Below, piece after piece: positions 1 through 10,237 of a stretch of DNA of 64,000 bases. The DNA comes from Trachythela sp. YZ-2020. Its lineage: Eukaryota > Cnidaria > Anthozoa > Malacalcyonacea > Clavulariidae. The notes under the pieces were generated by a model, which did no database searches, was not told the origin of the DNA, and saw nothing but the letters and a program-made list of their open reading frames with translations. Every line of letters begins with the position of its first letter. The first letter of the stretch is position 1. The stretch lies in NCBI GenBank assembly GCA_016169945.1, contig JADLSH010000249.1, positions 558,001-622,000 of the forward strand, written 5' to 3'. Position numbers and translations under genes: made by a program.

Positions 1-660
1 CCAAACTTGAAATTGTGGCGTGATCCACTTTACATCATATTCTAAATTTTCATATGACATGCCAAACTTATGTATACAGCATGGCGTAATTTATATCGTG
101 TTGCATAATGCATTGCGATCTCGCACCCTGAGCCCGCGATCTTCTGAAACCAATTTAGCGCATCTCTCCAACAATGGTTCCACTTTGAAGGAAATTTCCT
201 TTTGAAAGGAAATCAAATCATTGAAAATTTAAGGAAATGAAATTTTGAAGGAAATTCCAGAGAAACGAACAAAATTCGAAGGAAAATGTAGAATATTGAA
301 AATATTGACAATACATATAACACAGTCACGCAATCTGTTCCATTATATCCTGATTATATTTTTCTCACGCACGTTGTGACGATCACACGTACGTGCACAG
401 TTAATGTGAGCTTGTTAGAATGATACATGAAGTATTTGTACGTTGAAGCCGCGGATTTTCAGATTAGTACGTACGTAGCAGGCTCAGTTGAACGAACTCG
501 TGTGGCGTGCCCACTGCTCGTGTCATCGTGTGGTACCAGAGTGTGTAATAATAATAATATTTAATATTTATATTGCGCAAATTAACATGCTATATATATA
601 GTATATGATCAAACGCGCAAATGTACCGTCGTTAGAATTCGAAAATAAGGACGAATAAAA
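1..660. other. AT-rich non-coding flank
   Basis: I see no credible exon, RNA gene or named element here. The short open frames have no recognisable protein character. A degenerate run built on GAAGGAAATTTC occurs around 185-275. Confidence 0.4.
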
Positions 661-663
661 ACA

Positions 664-712
664 CAATCTCGTACCCAGAGCCAAAAGGATCGCAGGCTCT
701 GGGTACGAGATT
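664..712. repeat. Short perfect hairpin
   Basis: An 18-bp arm, AATCTCGTACCCAGAGCC, is followed by a 12-13 nt loop and its exact reverse complement. No flanking protein gene uses it. It is probably the core of a very small foldback transposon. Transcript or terminator function cannot be claimed from sequence alone. Confidence 0.75.
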
Positions 713-945
713 GATAAAAAACATTGTTTATTCTCCCGTGAAACTTCAATGTTTGTGGTTTCAATTCGCTCAGCCAATCAACGTGAGGCTAGTTGAACGT
801 GATTGGCTGACCAGATTATTAATACCTGTCAAATCAAAATGCTCTTGACAAACATTAGACCTGGGTATTAGACCGTTAGAGTTATAAAGTCGGACACCCA
901 GGTGAATATTTTGTTTTATTTCGAGAAATATTCAACTTAATTTTA

Positions 946-1998
946 CCATGGATTATAAAAACACTACAATCACTGTAAGTCATGGTATGCTAATTTGTGC
1001 GATGCATCGCACAACCTGAGATGCATCGCACAACCCCACATGACGACCACACTACAATCACTGTACGTCATGGTATGTTAATTTGTGCGATGCATCGCAC
1101 AACCGCACATGACAACCACACTACAATCACTTTAAGTCATGGTATGCTAATTTGTGCGATGCATCGCACAACCGCACACGACAACCACAGTACCACACTA
1201 CAATCATTGTAAGTCACGGTATGCTAATTTGTGCGATGCATCGCACAACCGCACATGACAACCACATTGCAATCACTGCAAGTCATGGTTGCACAATCGC
1301 ACATGACAACCACACTACAATCATTGTAAGTCATGGTATGCTAATTTGTGCGATGCATCGCACAACCGCACATGACAACCACACTGCAATCACTGTAAGT
1401 CATGGTTGCACAACCGCACATGACAACCACACTACAATAACTGTAAGTCATGGTATGCTAATTTGTGCGATGCATCGCACAACCGCACATGACAACCACA
1501 CTACAATCACTGTAAGTCATGGTATACTAATTTGTGCGATGCATCGCACAACCCCACATGACAACCACACTACAATCACTGTAAGTCATGGTATGCTAAT
1601 TTGTGCGATGCATCGCGCAACCCCACATGACAACCACACTACAATCACTGTAAGTCATGGTATATGCTAATTTGTGCGATGCATCGTACAACCGCACATG
1701 ACAACCACACTACAATAACTGTAAGTCATGGTATGCTAATTTGTGCGATGCATCGCACAACCGCACATGACAACCACACTACAATCACTGTAAGTCATGG
1801 TATCATGGTATACTAATTTGTGCGATGCATCGCACAACCCCACATGACAACCACACTACAATCACTGTAAGTCATGGTATGCTAATTTGTGCGATGCATC
1901 GCACAACCGCACATGACAACCACACTACAACCGTCACTGTAAGTCATGGTATGTTAATTTGTGCGATGCATCGCACAATGGTGTTTTTATAATCCATG
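946..1998. repeat. TIR-bounded palindromic satellite
   Basis: About 13 tandem units of roughly 67-77 bp run through this block. Each contains the perfect 16-bp palindrome GTGCGATGCATCGCAC, followed by a stretch ending in CACTGTAAGTCATGGTATGC. A few units are shortened or carry point changes (for example CGCGCAAC near 1616 and CGTACAAC near 1685). The block is framed by an inverted 18-mer, CATGGATTATAAAAACAC at 948-965, and its complement at 1980-1997. It therefore looks like one mobile element whose interior is a satellite. The open frames across it are by-products of the repeat. Confidence 0.8.
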
Positions 1999-2057
1999 AT
2001 TTCACCAAACTTTTTGAAGGAAATTTCAATACTTTTTGAAGTGTGTCTTCTTTAAAG

Positions 2058-3641
2058 GTCTTGGAACAGTGTGATTGTCAAGCAGACATTGGAATTGGAT
2101 TTCGTCTATTCTCAGTTATTGCTGCTTTGTCCCAGCGAGTGGCCTCACTAAAGTAAGTCAACAATATCGACCGACAGTTTATTTTAATTACATGCAAGAA
2201 CCGCAGCGAGCTTGCGAGTTGGTTTTTGCGACGAGTGGAAAAGAGCCTTTACCGGGGGTGGAAGCGGTATCGTGACTCAATAATTCATTATTCATTATCA
2301 GTATTTCCAAATTAATAATTCGGCGCATTTTTAGCTATTCATTCATTTTTTTGGTATTCATTATTCTTTATTCCATCACACCATAAAATCGTTATTCATT
2401 ATTTCGGATATTTTAAACTCAAATATTCATTATGAATGAATGAATGAATGCACTTTATTTAAACACGCTCACACAACTATTCGAAGAGTTGATTTTCAGG
2501 AGGGGCGTATGAAAACTAACTATATATACAAAAATGAAGATAGAACATGAGAAATTTTACAATAGAGACCAAAAAGATGACTTACAGTAAGAACTTCGAC
2601 GTTTCGAGCGAAGGCCCTTCATCGAAGTTCTTATTGTATTTTTCAGGTAGGTTTACACAACAGTCAACCGCCGTATTTGCTATACTCTACCCACACTGGC
2701 ACCGCACGTTCGAGTTACAGTAATATTAAGTGGCGATTGTTCTTTTAAATTGGCAGAGGGAATTGCCTCACGGACGTCACTTCCTTCACGGACCTCTTAT
2801 ACATGATTCATTTCAAAGCCCAATCAGGATTAATTTTAATTTAATATAATAATTAATCGTGTTATCATAAAAATCATTGATTTAGTGATAGAATGAAGAC
2901 GTTAATTTCCAAAAGTGATTTCAAAACAATAGATTGCACGTTGGAGCGAGTGAAGGTAAGAATTGTTATACTTAACTTAAAGTGGCTGTCAAGTCCGTTC
3001 TGCATGCTCATGTCAGACACTGGGCGTGGTTTGTTTACATATTTTGTTTTGAAACATATCAGACCAATTTTGTCCATACCATTGTAAGAGGTGCTTCTTA
3101 AAATCTTACATTCGAAATTTGTTGTTTTGGGGCTAAAGTTTCTCTTTAGAAGTCAATTTTTCCTTTCATGATGTATTCTGAATGCGTAATGAGCTAATGT
3201 GTGGTGGGTGCACAGATCGCAATTCTAATTTAATTATCTATTGTTTGAAACAAAATTTGTGAACAAAACACGCGCGTGAGCAGAACGGACATGACAGCCA
3301 CTTTACTTAATTTGTTTATACTGGAAGTTCTTGACTTCTTGTCATATTTTTTTAGGTTGTTTGATCCTGTAATTTCTCAAGTGTGTCTAATAGTGGACCT
3401 CCATGTTTGTTCTTTCTTTCAGATGTTATTTGAATGCTACGTGAACGAAGATACAATGAGAATTTCTCGTACTGACCTGTGGATAGGATTGGCCGCCGGC
3501 GGCTTGAGATCAGCAGAAGCGATAATCGACGATTATTTCTCGGGAAAGCATAGTTTTGATTTCCTAGATTTTTTAACATACCTTCCGCTATTTCAGGAAA
3601 TTCACGGATATGTGGTGGAAAACCCGCTCACTTTGTTTTAA
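2058..3641 (+). CDS. EF-hand-like protein, last three exons
   Basis: Three exons join in phase: 2058-2152, 2886-2955 and 3423-3641 (stop TAA). All have AG/GT borders (donors GTAAGT and GTAAGA; acceptor TTTCAG before the last). They give about 127 C-terminal residues. The middle and last exons form two helix-loop-helix units: an E-R-V-K-M-L-F-E-C helix, a short N-E-D-T loop, then an R-T-D-L-W-I-G-L helix; and a second pair ending in F-D-F-L-D-F-L-T-Y-L. The canonical calcium ligands are largely missing, so this looks like a degenerate EF-hand pair. Upstream exons are not found, so the gene probably starts outside the window or before the satellite at 946-1998. I cannot name the orthologue. Confidence 0.6.
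2160..2262. mobile_element. Half copy of foldback MITE
   Basis: This matches the right arm of the foldback element at 3797-3947, including GCAGCGAGCTTGCGAGTTGG and GACGAGTGGAAAAGAGCC. It lies directly after the donor of the first visible EF-hand exon, in the intron. Confidence 0.6.
2585..2712. mobile_element. Foldback repeat, CGACGTTTCGAGCGAAGG family
   Basis: It has the inverted core AGAACTTCGACGTTTCGAGC / GAAGTTCTTATTGTATTTTT followed by the shared tail TTTCAGGTAGGTTTACACAA. The same family recurs near 14985-15200, 18450-18600 with 20160-20215, 41440-41560, 42325-42385 and 52930-53110. It is a dispersed non-coding element, here in an intron of the EF-hand-like gene. Confidence 0.65.
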
Positions 3642-3796
3642 AAGTACGCGGACGTAGCTATTTATTGGTTAACTGGGTTAGTCCAGGGTTATGGGGCAGC
3701 AGATGGTGGTCAACTTCAGAAATGTCGACACTTATAAGAGCAAGCAATTAAACTAAATTTCACTCCAATATAGATTTGCCTCTAGCGACTAGCCTT

Positions 3797-3947
3797 AAGG
3801 CTCTTTTCCACTCATCGCAAAACCAACTCGCAAACTCGCTGCGAGTTCTTGCATGTAATTAAAATAAACTGTCGAGCATTGTGATTGGATGAAAGTACTC
3901 GCAGCGAGCTTGCGAGTTGGCTTTTGCGACGAGTGGAAAAGAGCCTT
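3797..3947. mobile_element. Foldback MITE, 151 bp
   Basis: The left arm AAGGCTCTTTTCCACTC pairs with the right arm GAGTGGAAAAGAGCCTT. Complementarity extends through the CTCGCAGCGAG region, so almost the whole element can form a hairpin. It lies between the stop codons of the EF-hand-like gene and MTCH2. Confidence 0.75.
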
Positions 3948-4047
3948 TATACCCTGGCTCGCTGAATATTCAAGAAGAAAATTAGTGCAAAATCTCAAAA
4001 AATGTTCACACAACGTATTCACACAACAAATCACGCTTTGATTCCAA

Positions 4048-4053
4048 TTTATT
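4048..4053 (-). terminator. Probable MTCH2 poly(A) signal
   Basis: AATAAA on the minus strand, about 165 bp downstream of the MTCH2 stop. The hexamer is seen; its use is inferred. Confidence 0.4.
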
Positions 4054-4218
4054 TTCACAAACCTTTTTCATTGGCAAAACAATTGTCACTTCTATACGCT
4101 GTCAGTGTCTTCCAATTTTCACGATCTAATATATAGCTATATACCGCTAGACTCCGCAGTTCCCCCCGAGAAGGGTGAAACAGGATCATTGCAGGGTAGA
4201 GATGGTTGCCAGGGGTTA

Positions 4219-7200
4219 TCACAGGATTTTTCGCAACGTCATTGGTCCAGCTATGTTAGTATTTGATGTTCGACGGAATATACCTGACCCTCGCCATAAT
4301 AAATTCTGCAAAGGATTGAAAATTTATGACGACAAACTGATTTGTCATTTTAGACTTCATTCTTCAGCTTGTTAAAAACGCATCCACAGATTTATTTTAA
4401 CTTACATGTTTTCTAAGGATCCTCCAACAATGTGTCCAGCTATCAAATGCTGGTAGTTCACTGGTGCCTTCAAATCTGGAGTAGAATGGTATAGGTTAGT
4501 TAAGAAAAGATAGAATTATGATGGTGATGATGATCATGATGATGGTGATGATAATGATGGCGATGAAGTTGATGGTGGTGATGTTGTTGATGGTGATGAT
4601 GGTGATGAAGTTGACGGTGGTGGTTATAACAGTGATTTTAACAAACAACCACAATATCAGAGATCATATACCCGCATTTGTTAACTGCCATAAGATTTGC
4701 AACCAACACAAATGGATACGTCAAGGAACTAACAATGATCTAGTGAGCAAGATAAACAGAGTGCTAAATAGAGATACAAAAACAAAAGCATCAATTGAAT
4801 TTTAACGTTTGAACATTTAATTACATGAGAAGCTTGCTGTGTATAAACTTTAAGATCTTTGAAATCACCAATCTAGAAAAAACAAGAAAAATTTTTGCGA
4901 TGACTAACATACCAAACTAAACTTTATTTATACTGGATAGCTCAATCATGTCTAAACTGTTCGCTCTAGAGGTCCAGTATAAGCGTCATCCGTTATTGAT
5001 CCAGTGTTACTACAAAGTACAAGAGGGAAGCAGAGTCAATCTGGAAGGCTGGAAGCACTCTTCTCACATGCAATAGATGTGAAGTTATAATTAATTTTTG
5101 TTTTGAACAACAATGAGATGGCCTCTTAATACAAGTCTTTGACTTCCTGAGGTCTTCTCACCACTCCCTTTCCTTTTAATTTAATATAAATATACTTAAA
5201 TTTTATTACAATAATCAATGTAAATTAATTGAATGAAGGTGGTAAATAAATTGAATATAATATAATCAGACAACTGCATATTGCAGGAATCAATCCATGG
5301 TCACAGAGATGAAAGGTACATGCACTAACCACTGAGCTACCAAGTACCAACATCCTAATAAATACACTCAGAATATAATATTGACTTACTTCGGAACTAA
5401 CGGCTCTATTGACGCAAAATGTTAAACCACGGAAAATCCACAATGTGAGAAGATCTCCAATTAGTTGAGGAATAAGACCACTAGAAAAGGTATACCAAAC
5501 AAAAGATCAATATTCAAATATAAGTATTAAGTAGTATATATTATATAACATAAAATCAAACTGCTTAGTGAATGCTTCTAGTTTTAAAGGGGAATGCAAA
5601 CAATTGTATGCACTGTGTACTTACGCAAATAAACCAGATATGCCTTCTTCGCTGTATATCTCACGAACAGATTGAATTACACCGCTAGATAAGAAAATTT
5701 TGTATACACAAAATTATAATTATAACGATTTATAGACTGAATTCAATTACGAGCTAAAAAAATTATGTTAATACAAAAATAAGTGCAAAAATTAGGCCCA
5801 TACGTGTATTTTGTTTCTTTTCCTACGAATTGGACAATCATTCGTATTGATACAACTAAAAAGGATGAATATTTTTCATAAACGCTGGTGCAAGGTTAAT
5901 GGGTATCTATTAGTGATATAAATGCAAAGGTAATTTCCCTTGTGGTCGTTTGAGCACTCTTAACGCATGTCTGGATGCGTTGAAGTCACCGTGTTGTATC
6001 ACATGACACATGCGCTTGGTGAGAGCAAGCTCATGTGTATAAATACGGTTATCATCTCGTATCTAGACGTATCAAGCTGCACTGACGAGGCATTGGACGC
6101 CAAAAACATGCATGTTTGCAGATTGCACTATACTCCCATTTTATATATGACTACCTTGCAAAGGATATGTGATGATGGTTGAAGTTGCACGAGATATTGA
6201 TTGATAACAAGTCTGAAGAAGGGAAATATATATTTTTTCTATTAAGATAATAAGATGATGATGATGATGATGATGGTGGTGATGATGATGATGGTGGTGA
6301 TGATGGTGGTGATGGTGGTGGTGATGATGATAGTGGTGATGATGATGATGGTGGTGGTGATGATGATAATGGTGGTGGTGATGATGGTGGTGGTAATGAT
6401 GGTGGTGGTAATGATGGTGGTGGTAATGATGGTGGTGGTGATGATGATGGGATGATGATGGGATAATGATGATGGTGAGGGGATAATGATGATGGTGAGG
6501 TGATAATGGTGATGATGATGGATTAGATTATGGAAGTAATGACCTGGTAGTGATGATGACAATGGTTGCAGTTAAGATAATAAGATGATGATAATAGTGA
6601 TGATGATGATGGTGGTGGTGGTAATGATGATGGTGATAATGGTGGTGGTGATGATGGTGGTGGTAATGATGGCAGTGATGATGATGATGGGTTAATGATG
6701 ATGGTGAGGTGATAATGGTGATGATGATGGATTAGATTATGGAAGTAATGACCTGGTAGTGATGATGACAATGGTTGCAGTAGTAATATAATTAGTAAGG
6801 ATTATGGTAACTATTTAATGTAGACGCAAAGAAGAAAACAGGAGGAAAATGTACTAAATTGAAAGAATCACCTCTTTTGCAAATTCTTGAAAGGTTGTTT
6901 CAGATTGTGATGTCTAAAAATAAATATAATCTGAACCAACACTTTACACTACACCAAGAAGTGTATTAACCTTTCTAAAGAAATTACCCACTGCTCAGGC
7001 TAATTACCCAAGATCGTTTATACACCTAAACATATACAGTAGTTTGTCAAATTCAGTTTGGAAGATTTTCAAAAAAGAAATCTACCTGGTCTTCATCATC
7101 TTTTTGTTCATAGGAATGAAATTTCTACACAAATGAGAATTTTAGCAGTTTTTTTAGTCTTAGAAATTCATAATAAATGTACATAATATAATTCAACATA

Positions 7201-9404
7201 CTTGCAGTATGAAATTGTTTATAGCAGAATTCAGTGATGCTCCAAAAATTCTAAAAAATAGTTCAATGGTACTTAATACAATTGAGAGATGACATTCATT
7301 TCTTGCTCTTATAAAAATTATCAATATTTCTGAACTTAACCACCATCTGCTGACCCGTAACAGAAGCAGTCCTCACAATTTTCGGCGGCAAACGGCAATT
7401 GCTGCCGATAATGCTGGCGAAGATGAAATTATCGACGGCAATTTTTTGCCAATGGTTATCAAACACTTATTACCTACTATATACTGTAAAAGAAACTATC
7501 AAAGACATTAACAACAAGTGAATATACATATAATACAATAATATTTCAGGTTTCAAATAATCTGTTTGTTATCAACATGCACCTTCAAATTGTCATTATG
7601 GGACAGCAAAATTGCTGTTGAACTGCCGCCGAACGAATTTATTAAAATTGCAAGGGCTGCAGAAGCCCACCAATACCATAGGCAGCCCACTAAATGTTTG
7701 AATTTACATTAAAAATTCAGCGATATATAGTATAAATTATTAGGTAACTTATACTATATACTATACTATACGCTGATATCGCTGAATCGGGTGAAATTCA
7801 AACATTTAGTGGGCTGCCTATGCCAATACTGTATTTTGTTAATCTAAACTAAATTTATAAACATACCTAGGTGTGACTCCACGAAACAAGCCAGGCACAC
7901 CATCCCTTTGATATATAATAGAGGCTAAAGTTAAAAGGTTTTGGTATGAATTTAATGGGCTCTCTCAAACGAGTAAAAATTACAATTACTTATCCGGAAA
8001 AGTAATTATTACAAATTACTAATTTCTTTCTTTCAAAAGTAATTAATTACAAATTACTTGCAAAAAAGTAATTAAATACTAATTAGTAATTACTTTTCAG
8101 ATTACTTTTTCTTTATAAGATAATATTCTTATTTAGATTTGTTGATTTTGCACTGTCCAAAGCAAGGCTACACAACAGTACAATGTCATGAAGTATCACT
8201 ACACAACAGTACAAAGTCATTGGTTCATGACTTTTCAGTATTTGGTTCAACTTACCATAGGTAAAAAGACCAGGCAATTTGTACATTTGTTTTCCAAAAA
8301 TTGTCTTGTAAGGGGTAGGCACAACTGGTTCAAATCCAACCTGGGCAAAAGCAATATTTATAGCAATACACAGTACACAAAAGGTTAACCAAAGTAGGAA
8401 GTTGATCTGTTGATGAGAGATAATGCCAAAATGTATTTTTGGGAATTGTAAAATGAACATTGGAGAAACCATATGAAGGTCTGAAGCTAATTTGCCGATA
8501 TCTGCCGTCGATTTTGTAGGATGTATAGTCCTTATCAGCTAACACATGTTTATGCACATTGTCACCTAATTCACTCGCATATATTATTTAAATGCTTGGT
8601 TATCTTTGTTTCATTCTATGCTTACATTATCAGAACAGTAGACATACATTAGTTATATCCAAACATATGAATTGGGTGCCAATGTTCAGGCATAAACATG
8701 TGTTGGCTGATTAGGTCGATTTCGGAAGCCCAAACTACTGAGTTGGGCTGTTTTCAACGAGATTGCAGGAGTGCAAAAGCTACAAATCTTAGGGCAGAGG
8801 CACAAAACAGTTCCCAGGGGCAGCCAATAGGTAGACAAGGGCACAAAATGAAATTTAGAGAGTTTGGGGTAGCTCTGACCAACTCTGCAGTCTGACATTT
8901 CGGTTATATTCTCATGTTTTGCACACAATAGGGTTAGGGTTGTGATTAGGGTCAAGATAAAAAAGAAATATATTCGTGTGCAAACATGAAGATATTACCA
9001 AGACCTGTTATACTCCAGTTTATATATATAGATCTCACAGTGTCTACACCTATTAATGAAACTACAAAAAATCTATTGAAATTAGTGGTTCAAGCACGAA
9101 AATCGTTTTGTAAAGTAATAGATTACATCTTTTTAAGTTTAAACATTGAGATCAGAGTACATAAAAGTGACTGAGATTGCATACTGTGCAATATACATGA
9201 ATTATATGAATAGTGGAACTATATAGTAGCATGCTCAAATCATATACATTTTGCACGCCGAAAACAGAATCACACATATTTAAATACCTGAATCATAACT
9301 TTAGTCATTTGTACAGGATGTGTTGCGGCTGTCATCGAAGCAGAAAGGAGAATCGATGCATAATTCGCACGTCTAATATCGTCTTTGCTTTTAGAAGTCG
9401 CCAT
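4219..9404 (-). CDS. MTCH2: Mitochondrial carrier homolog 2
   Basis: MTCH2 is an outer-membrane member of the SLC25 fold, known as a BID receptor and a membrane-protein insertase. Fourteen exons (high to low): 9288-9404, 8256-8340, 7867-7924, 7202-7250, 7086-7124, 6872-6913, 6155-6212, 5804-5855, 5625-5684, 5390-5480, 4825-4872, 4672-4739, 4406-4475, 4219-4305. Every join keeps phase. The total is 924 nt, or 307 residues, against about 303 in vertebrates. Diagnostic stretches: V-G-F-E-P near residue 40, then K-L-P-G-L-F-T-Y; G-L-F-R-G-V-T-P-R; I-V-Q-F-V-G-K-E; G-L-I-P-Q-L-I-G-D; and L-T-Y-P-F-V-L-V-A-N-L-M-A-V-N. Three carrier-like repeats are present, but the transporter P-x-D/E-x-x-K/R motif is eroded, as is usual for MTCH proteins. 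The exon at 6872 has a weak donor (GTGATT). The start is the only ATG of exon 1. UCP lies 834 bp upstream on the same strand. Confidence 0.94.
4518..4625. repeat. (GAT)n-type microsatellite
   Basis: Imperfect GAT/GATGGT repeats in the penultimate MTCH2 intron region. The methionine- and valine-rich open frame here is an artefact. Confidence 0.85.
4915..5345 (-). mobile_element. tRNA-derived SINE, broken copy
   Basis: The tail (ACTGGATAGCTC, AGAGGTCCAGTA, CCAGTGTTACTAC) lies at 4930-5020. The tRNA-like head lies at 5270-5345 in the same minus orientation, with a B-box relative (GGATTGATTCCTGCAAT) and an A-box-like GTAGCTCAGTGGTTAGTGCA. About 250 bp of unrelated sequence lies between them. It sits in an MTCH2 intron. 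Confidence 0.65.
6077..6121 (+). ncRNA. Decayed hammerhead ribozyme
   Basis: CTGCA (6077-6081) pairs with TGCAG (6117-6121) as stem I. The core CTGACGA is at 6082-6088. Stem II is GGC/GCC with a 7-nt loop. Stem III is ACAT/ATGT closed by GC. The second core strand is five A residues where GAAA is needed, so this copy has probably lost activity. The surrounding 5945-6135 matches the ribozyme repeat at 34140-34335 (minus), including TGGTCGTTTGAGCACTCT and ACATGCGCTTGGTGAG. It lies in an MTCH2 intron, antisense to that gene. Confidence 0.6.
6250..6780. repeat. (GAT/GGT)n microsatellite with duplicated block
   Basis: Long imperfect GATGATGGTGGT tracts. A block of about 65 bp containing TTAGATTATGGAAGTAATGA occurs twice (near 6520-6575 and 6730-6780), so the array grew by segmental duplication as well as slippage. 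It is in the MTCH2 intron between exons 6 and 7. Confidence 0.85.
7677..7822. mobile_element. Foldback MITE, 146 bp
   Basis: The arms CATAGGCAGCCCACTAAATG and CATTTAGTGGGCTGCCTATG are perfect inverts. The flanks share CCAATAC on both sides, a likely 7-bp target duplication. It lies in the MTCH2 intron between exons 3 and 4. Confidence 0.8.
7960..8230 (-). mobile_element. hAT-type MITE relative of 19230-19825
   Basis: Runs such as AAGTAATTAATTACAAATTAC and ATTATCTTATAAAGAAAAAGT, plus the TTCATGACATTGTAC block, match the interior of the element at 19560-19800 in reverse. The CAGTGTTG end is not present, so this is a truncated copy. It lies beside MTCH2 exon 2. Confidence 0.6.
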
Positions 9405-9971
9405 GTTGAATTTTGAAATCGAATTGAAAAGGAGATTAGGAGAACCGGATGTTAGCTCCCTAGGGTCTTATTTCCCGTTCGAGAAATGACCCTGGGAATG
9501 AGTGACCATGGTAAAGAAAGACTACAGGAAGTTAGTTCCCAAGGGTGTTATAACCTATGGGAGAAAATGACCCTGGGTAAATTGTTCCGTGCCTCCGTAT
9601 TCCGCAATCCTATAAACCCTAATCCTACAAACCAGCTAACCTTTATAACTCCTTGACCTTAATTCCAATCCTAATCCCCTAAATCTAACTTTACTGTTTA
9701 GCCATTTCGATAAGAATGAAAATAGAAAGAATGGAAAAATAGGATGAATGAAATCACAAAAAAAATATATAACTCTCTTATAACTATTTGCTAACTAACT
9801 ATTATTACATATATAATCTAATCTAGTTTTCTACCGTTTTGATAATGGTAGTTCCAATTGATAGACCAAAGAGCAATGGAGAAATATGGCACTTCAATAC
9901 AAAAGGTAACACTGCAGCCAATACAACACATTCTAGATTGTGTTCTGGTGTTTTGAAATTCGGCACAAATT

Positions 9972-9977
9972 TTTATT
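9972..9977 (-). terminator. Probable UCP poly(A) signal
   Basis: AATAAA on the minus strand, about 260 bp past the UCP stop. Hexamer seen; use inferred. Confidence 0.35.
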
Positions 9978-10237
9978 CAAATCCACCCCTCCCCTTCCAC
10001 GAACCTATCTAAAAATTAGTAAAACCAAGACATGATTTGTGACTGAATTACCTGAAAAAGATTGAAAACACTTTAGACATTTTAAGCGAAAGCCTTTTGT
10101 TGGGAGGATTTGATTAAGTGATCTTCAAACAATTAGGGCTACTTAAAACATAAAAGTGTTTTCAATATTTTCCTGGTAGTTCAAACACAAACCACAGCAG
10201 CAATATCTCTTCATATAAGTTCATTTAGCCATTGAAC

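Noticed and set aside
1152..1670. 172-codon open frame
   Set aside because: It follows the palindromic satellite and consists of the same repeated peptide; no independent coding evidence.
6242..6771. His/Ser/Thr/Ile- or Met/Val-rich open frames
   Set aside because: Products of the GAT/GGT microsatellite.
8113..8557. 119- and 75-codon minus frames taken as separate genes
   Set aside because: They only run through MTCH2 exon 2 and its flanking intron.
8925..8955. TTAGGG telomeric repeat
   Set aside because: Only two adjacent units plus variants; far too short and interstitial.
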